Positions 6,615 to 10,474 of a DNA stretch of 10,474 nt are shown here, piece after piece. A model generated the notes under the pieces. That model saw nothing but the letters and a program-made list of their open reading frames with translations. It had not been told where the DNA came from and did no database searches. Where the stretch lies: NCBI GenBank assembly GCA_031261125.1, contig JAISJZ010000141.1, positions 1 to 10,474 of the forward strand, written 5' to 3'. Numbering within the stretch: position 1 is the stretch's first letter; every line of letters starts with the position of its first letter. The position numbers and the translations under genes are program-made. The DNA is from Planctomycetaceae bacterium. GTDB taxonomy: Bacteria > Planctomycetota > Planctomycetia > Pirellulales > Thermoguttaceae.

Positions 6615-8198
6615 TTACAATTCGCCGTCGGCAACGTTTTGTCCGTGTTCGAGTTTTTCATCTTTCTCCCAGCGGACAAGCGATTGCGACGTAACGAAGA
6701 AATTGAATATCATCACAAACGCAATATAGGCGAGAGACATCTGTACCACGGCGTTGCCGGCGATGATGCCGAAATAGTCCGGCAACTTTAAGTACGCCCA
6801 CGCAAGAAAAACAATAATCAGGTACAGCGGCGTAATGTACTTCATTACGAACCGGTAAAACGCCGGTATCTTAATCTGCGCTCCGCGTTCCAACTCTTCC
6901 ATTCCTTTACCGATACCGAGAATCCAGCCGAACACCACTATTTGCACGCCCGCCATCAGGAATATCAAAATGTTCGCGCACCAAAAATCCAATGTATCCA
7001 ACGCCGTTAAATTGTGTGTAAAATACGCCGTGAAGACCGCTCCGGCGAATGTAATCACTCCCATTACGGCAGTGCTGGACTTGCGGCTTAACTTCAATCC
7101 CTCTTCAAGCAGGGCGATGCCCGGTTGCAGCATCGAAATCGAACTTGTTGTCGCCGCTAAGAACAGCAGGAAAAAGAACAGGAAACCGAAAAACTGCCCG
7201 AACGGCATCAAAGCGAACACATTCGGCAGAGCGTTGAATCCGATACTGAACGAACTGTTCAGGTTTTCCTGAAAAAAGGAGGCACCGAGAAATATCACCG
7301 CGGCGGGAACAATCGTCAAACCGGCAAGCACCACTTCGCAGAATTCGTTGCCGACGGCAGCGGTTAAACTCGACAGAGCAATATCATCATTCCGCTTGGA
7401 ATAACTGGCATAAGTACAAATGCAGCCCATTCCCAAAGACAGCGAAAAAAAGATTTGACCGGCGGCAGCAATCCACGCCTGCGGATTGGATAACGTTTGA
7501 ATCAGCGTTTTTCCCGGCTGCGACGGGTTCCACATATAGCCGAGTCCGTTGAGAACACTTTGTCCTTCGGTACCGGTCGGGTTGCCGAGTGTCAGAACCC
7601 TGATAAGGATAATGACGGAACAAATCAACAGGGCGGGCATCGCAATAAAACAGAATTTTTCGATGCCTTTGACCACGCCGCGGTAAATCAGAAAGAAGTT
7701 AAACACAAAGCACACCAGCATACACAGCAGCGTCGGGTTCAGCAGACCGTTTTGAAACAACGCTCCGTCGGTTTGAACGCCGCTGACCGCCGCGAAGGTT
7801 TGTGTCGTATCAGCGGCACTCATCCTACCGCACAAGTATCGAAACGCGTAGAGCAGACACCATCCTTCGACGAGAACGTAATAAGCAAAGATAAGCGTAG
7901 TGAGTGAAACGCAGATAGAACCGGCGTATGCCATTTTTCTTGAACCGGTGATGCAGCGGAAGATGCCGGGAGCGGAGTTATAGCCGCGGATACCGGCGTA
8001 GCGTCCGATAGTCCATTCCGCCCACGCAATCGGCAATCCGAGCAAAAAGAAGGCGGTGATGTAGGGAATCATAAACGCCCCGCCGCCGTAGAGTGCCGCC
8101 TGACCGGGAAACCGCAGATAATTACCCAGTCCGACGGCACTTCCGGTTACAGCGAGAATCGCTCCAAATGGTGTTCCCCAGTTTTCTTTTTTTTGCAT
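6615..8198 (-). CDS. Sodium-dependent amino-acid symporter, NSS (LeuT) family
   Basis: A 527-residue inner-membrane transporter with about 12 hydrophobic segments. Numbered from the ATG at 8198, the first helix contains GSAVGLGNYLRFP and the GGGAFMIPY segment, nearly as in LeuT, including the unwound Gly and the Asn that bind sodium and substrate. The third helix has the conserved Tyr pair in FAYYVLVEGW, the sixth reads QIFFSLSLGMG followed by TYASY, and the eighth has AATTSSIS with the Thr-Ser pair of the second sodium site. Close resemblance to LeuT favours a neutral amino acid as substrate, but specificity is not proven. The open frame begins at a TTG at 8222; the ATG at 8198 is preferred because it fits the promoter and the family's N-terminus. 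Codons 2-4 contain a run of eight A. Neighbouring serA might suggest amino-acid metabolism, but the two genes are convergent. Confidence 0.93.
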   Translation of the reverse strand: MQKKENWGTPFGAILAVTGSAVGLGNYLRFPGQAALYGGGAFMIPYITAFFLLGLPIAWAEWTIGRYAGIRGYNSAPGIFRCITGSRKMAYAGSICVSLTTLIFAYYVLVEGWCLLYAFRYLCGRMSAADTTQTFAAVSGVQTDGALFQNGLLNPTLLCMLVCFVFNFFLIYRGVVKGIEKFCFIAMPALLICSVIILIRVLTLGNPTGTEGQSVLNGLGYMWNPSQPGKTLIQTLSNPQAWIAAAGQIFFSLSLGMGCICTYASYSKRNDDIALSSLTAAVGNEFCEVVLAGLTIVPAAVIFLGASFFQENLNSSFSIGFNALPNVFALMPFGQFFGFLFFFLLFLAATTSSISMLQPGIALLEEGLKLSRKSSTAVMGVITFAGAVFTAYFTHNLTALDTLDFWCANILIFLMAGVQIVVFGWILGIGKGMEELERGAQIKIPAFYRFVMKYITPLYLIIVFLAWAYLKLPDYFGIIAGNAVVQMSLAYIAFVMIFNFFVTSQSLVRWEKDEKLEHGQNVADGEL

Positions 8199-8205
8199 AA
8201 AACGG

Positions 8206-8234
8206 ATTTTACCATTTTCCAATGCCGCTGTTAA
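8206..8234 (-). promoter_or_regulatory. Promoter of the NSS symporter, apparently leaderless
   Basis: On the minus strand there is a -35 TTAACA (8229-8234, 5 of 6 bases), a 17-bp spacer and a -10 TAAAAT (8206-8211, 5 of 6). Only 7 nt separate the -10 from the ATG at 8196-8198, so transcription should start at or 1 nt before the ATG. This matches the absence of a ribosome binding site. Confidence 0.6.
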
Positions 8235-8235
8235 G

Positions 8236-8245
8236 CAGCCGGCTG
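8236..8245. repeat. 10-bp palindrome between divergent -35 boxes
   Basis: CAGCCGGCTG is a perfect palindrome occupying nearly all of the 12 bp between the -35 box of the symporter promoter (8229-8234) and that of the beta-helix gene (8247-8252). A protein bound here could act on both promoters. A 10-bp palindrome of this composition can also occur by chance in a CCGG-rich genome. Confidence 0.4.
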
Positions 8246-8246
8246 A

Positions 8247-8275
8247 TTGTCAAACGCAATTATACCGGCTACAAT
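8247..8275 (+). promoter_or_regulatory. Promoter of the beta-helix gene and ruvC, apparently leaderless
   Basis: TTGTCA (8247-8252, 5 of 6 bases), a 17-bp spacer and TACAAT (8270-8275, 5 of 6). The ATG of the beta-helix gene begins at 8282, 6 nt after the -10 box, where transcription is expected to start. No other promoter is seen before ruvC. Confidence 0.62.
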
Positions 8276-8281
8276 GAGCGA

Positions 8282-9703
8282 ATGAAAGCATTATTATTAT
8301 TATTCCTGTTCCTTTCGTTTCCGCTGTACGCCGCGGAGTTTTATGTTTCGCCGACCGGCAGCGACCGCACCGGTGCCGGTACCGCGGATAAGCCGTGGGC
8401 AACCCTCGGTGCCGCCGTCCGCTCGGTTCCCGATGACGGTTCAACACTTATTCTCAAAGACGGTGTTTATGCCGGTTTCCAAATGTGGAGCCGCCGCTTT
8501 GAGAAAGGACTCATCATCAAGGCGGAACATCCGTATCACGCCCGGCTCACCAGCCGCAAAGGAACAAACAGGGTTCTCTATCTGGAAAAATTATCAAAGG
8601 TGATTTTCGACGGACTGGAATTTTTCGGCAACGGCGGCACCGAAGGCGACTACCTGATTCAACTCGGCGCCAAAGACGTGCATCATCTCGTCTTTCAAAA
8701 CTGCATCATTCACGATTCGTACAAGAACGATTTAATTAAAATCAACAACGGCACTCACCATATCCGTTTTACCAACTGCGTATTTTTTAATCCGAACAAT
8801 CACGGCGGCGATGAACATTTCGACATTAACTCCGTACAAGACATTGCCGTTGAAGAGAGTATCTTTTTCAACGATTACCCCGGCAGCGGGCGGCAGGACA
8901 TCAATCAGTCCCATTCGTTCATCGTGATTAAAAATTCGGGAGCGAAGGAAGCGGTTACGCGGAACATCGCTCTTAGCCGGAATGTGTTTTTGAACTGGGC
9001 GGGTTTATCCGACCAAGCGTTCATTCTGCTCGGCGAAGACGGCCGTCCGTTTTTCGAGGCGAGTAATGTTTTGATTGAAAACAATTTGCTTTTGCATCAT
9101 TCGGCACCGCGGATTGTTGCCGCGTTCCTGTTCAAAGGCGGAATTCATAACGTAATGGTCCGGGCAAACACGGTTTCAGGAGTGCCGAACGGCGGCGCAG
9201 AAGGGGCGTTTTCGGCATACAGTGCCGTGTTCCAGAGAATCGGAGAAAATCCGCCGCAGGAAAATGTTATGTTCGCTAATAACATTTTTTCTAACAACGC
9301 GGGAACGATGCGCCGGTTTTCCGCCGGCAAGAAAGAATGTTTCAAGGAAAACAGTTTTACGGCGGTCAATAACATTTATTGGAACGGCGGAAAAGAGATA
9401 CCGGCAGCCCCCGAAGATATTTTTGTACCGCAAAACGACCCGAAGAAGATTTTGAAATCGCCGGAATTACCGGACGTTCCGAAAGAAATGGTTTTGCCCC
9501 GGTTCGATTCGGCAAAAAAGGCTTTTCCGTCGGGGAACACAACGATTCGGCAGGAGTTTGAATCGCTGGTGAACCGTTTTGCGGTGCCGGCTCAAAATAG
9601 TGCGGCGGTTGACCGTGCCGATGCCGCGTTGATGCCCCAAGACGATATTCTCGGCAGGAACCGCGGCGAAAAACCGGATGCCGGATGCTGTGAAAGACCG
9701 TAG
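8282..9703 (+). CDS. Secreted right-handed parallel beta-helix protein
   Basis: A 473-residue exported protein. Residues 1-18 form a signal peptide (MKALLLLFLFLSFPLYAA), followed by EFYVSPTGSDRTGAGTADKP and WATLGAA, the opening block typical of polysaccharide-lyase-like and pectate-lyase-like beta-helix proteins. From about 95 to 370 there are short repeating strands, such as VIFDGLEFFGN, LVFQNCIIHDS, IRFTNCVFFNP, VLIENNLLLHH and VMFANNIFSNN, which fit the turns of a right-handed parallel beta-helix with stacked Asn. The end, DDILGRNRGEKPDAGCCE, matches the D..G..R....PD.GA.E closing motif of such proteins. It may bind or cleave an acidic polysaccharide, but I could not pick out catalytic residues. 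The ATG at 8282 is chosen for the signal peptide; the frame is open upstream to 8222. The stop lies 7 nt before ruvC, so the two are probably co-transcribed. Confidence 0.85.
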   Translation: MKALLLLFLFLSFPLYAAEFYVSPTGSDRTGAGTADKPWATLGAAVRSVPDDGSTLILKDGVYAGFQMWSRRFEKGLIIKAEHPYHARLTSRKGTNRVLYLEKLSKVIFDGLEFFGNGGTEGDYLIQLGAKDVHHLVFQNCIIHDSYKNDLIKINNGTHHIRFTNCVFFNPNNHGGDEHFDINSVQDIAVEESIFFNDYPGSGRQDINQSHSFIVIKNSGAKEAVTRNIALSRNVFLNWAGLSDQAFILLGEDGRPFFEASNVLIENNLLLHHSAPRIVAAFLFKGGIHNVMVRANTVSGVPNGGAEGAFSAYSAVFQRIGENPPQENVMFANNIFSNNAGTMRRFSAGKKECFKENSFTAVNNIYWNGGKEIPAAPEDIFVPQNDPKKILKSPELPDVPKEMVLPRFDSAKKAFPSGNTTIRQEFESLVNRFAVPAQNSAAVDRADAALMPQDDILGRNRGEKPDAGCCERP

Positions 9704-9710
9704 TTCATTT

Positions 9711-10190
9711 ATGAAAACAATCATCGGTATCGACCCCGGTTTGAATACAACGGGCTATGGAGTTATCGACGTTTCCGGCAGAAAAGTCCGGCTGACGGAA
9801 GCCGGCATCGTCCGAAGCACCTCCGACGAATTGCCGGTGAAAATCAAAGAGATTTACGACGGTATCCGGGAAGTCCTCGAAGCCTTTTCGCCGGGCGTAA
9901 TGGCAATGGAACAACTTTACACCCGTTACGACCGGCCGACAACTGCCATACTTATGGGACACGCCCGCGGCTGTATCTGTCTGGCGGCAGCCCAGTCGGG
10001 AATCGAAGTCGTTTCCTACGCGGCAACCAAAATCAAAAAAATGCTGACCGGCAACGGACGGGCGGCGAAAGACCAAATGCAGCGGGCGGTTCAATTAGAG
10101 TTCGGCTTAACGCAGTATCCTGAACCGCCGGACGTTGCCGACGCTCTCGCCGCCGCGCTGTGTCATTTTTATCACGGACGGCTACAATGA
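9711..10190 (+). CDS. ruvC: Holliday junction resolvase RuvC
   Basis: A 159-residue endonuclease that cuts Holliday junctions symmetrically at the end of homologous recombination, working with RuvA and RuvB. The four acidic active-site residues are present: D8 in IIGIDPGLNTTGYG, E67 in AMEQLY, and D141 and D144 in PPDVADALAAAL, equivalent to D7, E66, D138 and D141 of the E. coli enzyme. The GHARG motif (84-88) and TGNGRAAKDQMQ (113-124) are also typical. The length is slightly below the E. coli protein (about 173), lost at the C-terminus. The ATG at 9711 is chosen because it begins MKTIIGIDPG; an upstream in-frame ATG at 9678 lies inside the previous gene. There is no Shine-Dalgarno. It follows the beta-helix gene by 7 nt, and ruvA and ruvB are not in the window. 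Confidence 0.96.
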   Translation: MKTIIGIDPGLNTTGYGVIDVSGRKVRLTEAGIVRSTSDELPVKIKEIYDGIREVLEAFSPGVMAMEQLYTRYDRPTTAILMGHARGCICLAAAQSGIEVVSYAATKIKKMLTGNGRAAKDQMQRAVQLEFGLTQYPEPPDVADALAAALCHFYHGRLQ

Positions 10191-10212
10191 CGGCGTTGTT
10201 TAACAACACTGT

Positions 10213-10474
10213 TTATTTGAGCCAATCAATACTTTTCATTGCGTCGAGTGTTTTCGCGAACAGTTCGTCAAGCGTCCAGCCGCAGATGTCCGCTCCGCGC
10301 TGAATCACGTCCCGCGAACAGCCCGCCGCAAAAGACAACTGCTTAACCTTTTTCCCTATCGACTTCACTTCCATATCCCGGATGCTTTTGGACGGGCGCA
10401 CCAGCGCACACGCTCCGATTAAGCCCGTCAATTCGTCAACGGCGTACAAGATTTTCTCCAACCGGTGAACGGGT
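10213..10474 (-). CDS. HD-domain hydrolase, C-terminal part (5' end beyond the window)
   Basis: The open frame runs off the right edge; the last 86 or so residues are visible and end in DAMKSIDWLK. The segment PVHRLEKILYAVDELTGLIG, followed by ACALVRPSKS, matches the end of a family of small (about 180-residue) HD-superfamily proteins, with the last metal-binding Asp of the HD fold in AVDEL. This is followed by the family tail AAGCSRDVI and GADICGWTLDEL. The metal-binding His and the HD pair would lie upstream and are not visible. HD proteins are usually phosphohydrolases; the substrate is unknown. The gene is convergent with ruvC, 22 bp between stops. Confidence 0.8.
   Translation of the reverse strand, partial: PVHRLEKILYAVDELTGLIGACALVRPSKSIRDMEVKSIGKKVKQLSFAAGCSRDVIQRGADICGWTLDELFAKTLDAMKSIDWLK

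Noticed and set aside
5894..6679. 261-codon open frame on the minus strand opposite serA
   Set aside because: It lies antisense to the strongly recognised domains of serA and overlaps the symporter end. The translation is Ser/Pro-rich without motifs, as expected for the shadow of a GC-balanced gene.
8290..8304. Five ATT repeats in the beta-helix signal peptide as a phase switch
   Set aside because: Loss or gain of a trinucleotide keeps the frame and only changes the Leu count of the signal peptide.
10195..10207. Short GTTG...CAAC hairpin between ruvC and the HD gene as a terminator
   Set aside because: The stem is only 4 bp of A/T-leaning pairs with no U run in either direction.
1..10474. 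CRISPR array, tRNA or rRNA genes
   Set aside because: No regularly spaced direct repeats, cloverleaf-like segments or conserved rRNA stretches were seen on either strand.

Overview
The window looks like a chromosomal segment of a planctomycete or a close PVC-group relative. The grounds are a Tat-exported DUF6807 (PmoA-like) protein, a secreted BD-FAE-type esterase, a secreted beta-helix protein, weak or absent Shine-Dalgarno sequences at most core genes, and GC-balanced coding rich in CCG/GCC. The phylum is inferred from gene types, not from a marker phylogeny.

Left part (1-2820) is accessory and partly decayed. The minus strand of 1-527 carries broken transposase pieces of IS4-like and probably ISKra4-like type. 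Next, on the minus strand, is an intact 520-residue AAA ATPase fused to a PD-(D/E)XK nuclease-like domain, with its own promoter and a clear Shine-Dalgarno sequence. From 2276 to 2820 lie two head-to-head gene remnants: an unrecognised minus-strand gene with a phase break, and the C-terminal end of an alpha/beta hydrolase on the plus strand.

Right part (2883-10474) is compact and intact. In order: a secreted esterase (+); a Tat-exported DUF6807 protein (-); D-3-phosphoglycerate dehydrogenase serA (+); a LeuT-type sodium:amino-acid symporter (-); a secreted parallel beta-helix protein (+); the Holliday junction resolvase ruvC (+); and the 3' end of an HD-domain protein (-). Two convergent pairs abut with no base between their stop codons.

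Three promoter regions can be read directly. The DUF6807/serA divergent region has promoters both ways and a perfect 9-bp inverted repeat inside the DUF6807 promoter. The symporter/beta-helix divergent region has two good promoters whose predicted start sites fall on or next to the ATG codons, so both messages may be leaderless; a 10-bp palindrome sits between the two -35 boxes. The AAA gene has a promoter 39 nt before its ATG. No tRNA, rRNA, CRISPR array or convincing new system was found. The best leads are the regulatory layouts and the decayed accessory segment.
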